A stretch of 14,030 bases of DNA from an uncultured Clostridia bacterium (lineage in GTDB: Bacteria > Bacillota > Clostridia > Lachnospirales > CAG-274). The stretch's first letter is position 1, and every line of letters begins with the position of its first letter. Below are positions 13,993 through 14,030 of the stretch, piece by piece. A model generated the notes under the pieces. It did not search any database, was not told where the DNA came from, and was given only the letters and a program-made list of their open reading frames with translations. The stretch lies in contig CANRCU010000029.1 in NCBI GenBank assembly GCA_947629215.1, positions 1 through 14,030 on the forward strand. The letters are read 5' to 3'. The position numbers were made by a program, and so were the translations under genes.

Positions 13993-14030
13993 AGATAGGT
14001 AACACTAAAAATAAAAAACAAGGTCCAACC

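Overview
The window looks like a chromosomal segment of a gut-type Clostridia bacterium, most likely Oscillospiraceae/Ruminococcaceae (Ruminococcus or Eubacterium siraeum-like). This is an inference. The grounds are strong AGGAGG ribosome binding sites, a secreted protein with a dockerin-type repeat pair and a poly-threonine linker, a sortase, a CotS-like spore-coat kinase relic, and a homotetramer-type glutamate synthase chain.

Layout. Positions 1-1782 (minus strand) hold a compact operon: a Nudix hydrolase, a biosynthetic-type threonine dehydratase (ilvA), and the first 13 codons of a RidA-family deaminase cut by the window edge. RidA removes the reactive enamine/imine made by IlvA, so the order makes functional sense. 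A divergent promoter pair at 1802-1895 separates this from a plus-strand operon: a HisC/CobD-like PLP aminotransferase (1946-3052), a glutamate synthase small-chain/GltA-type oxidoreductase (3084-4388) and a membrane-anchored sortase (4416-5099). A separate transcription unit with a consensus-like promoter overlapped by a perfect 8-bp inverted repeat encodes a secreted dockerin / poly-Thr / CAP protein (5222-6982). It ends in a hairpin and is followed by glucose-6-phosphate isomerase (pgi, 7139-8482).

Positions 8514-10030 differ from the rest. Two 40-bp direct repeats (38/40 identical, each with a palindromic core) bracket about 1.4 kb of visibly AT-richer DNA. This segment carries several T-tailed hairpins, a non-coding stretch and one unrecognised all-helical gene (9097-9786) that resembles the TerB-like fold. 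It reads as an accessory cassette inserted between two convergent host genes, pgi and the minus-strand gene at 10068-12833. The latter encodes a 921-residue secreted phosphodiester-glycosidase (NAGPA-type) protein with Ig-like and carbohydrate-binding-like regions and a C-terminal metallophosphoesterase-like domain that appears to have lost its metal ligands.

Positions 13061-13973 hold a broken CotS-like kinase. The N-lobe and C-lobe lie in different frames, the catalytic-loop segment is missing, and a 52-bp sequence from the C-lobe appears a second time at the break.

No CRISPR array, tRNA, rRNA, intact transposase or integrase was seen. The strongest leads are the repeat-bracketed cassette with its unknown gene, the broken kinase with its templated-looking duplication, and the dockerin-CAP architecture. 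I saw no convincing multi-gene defence or secretion system.
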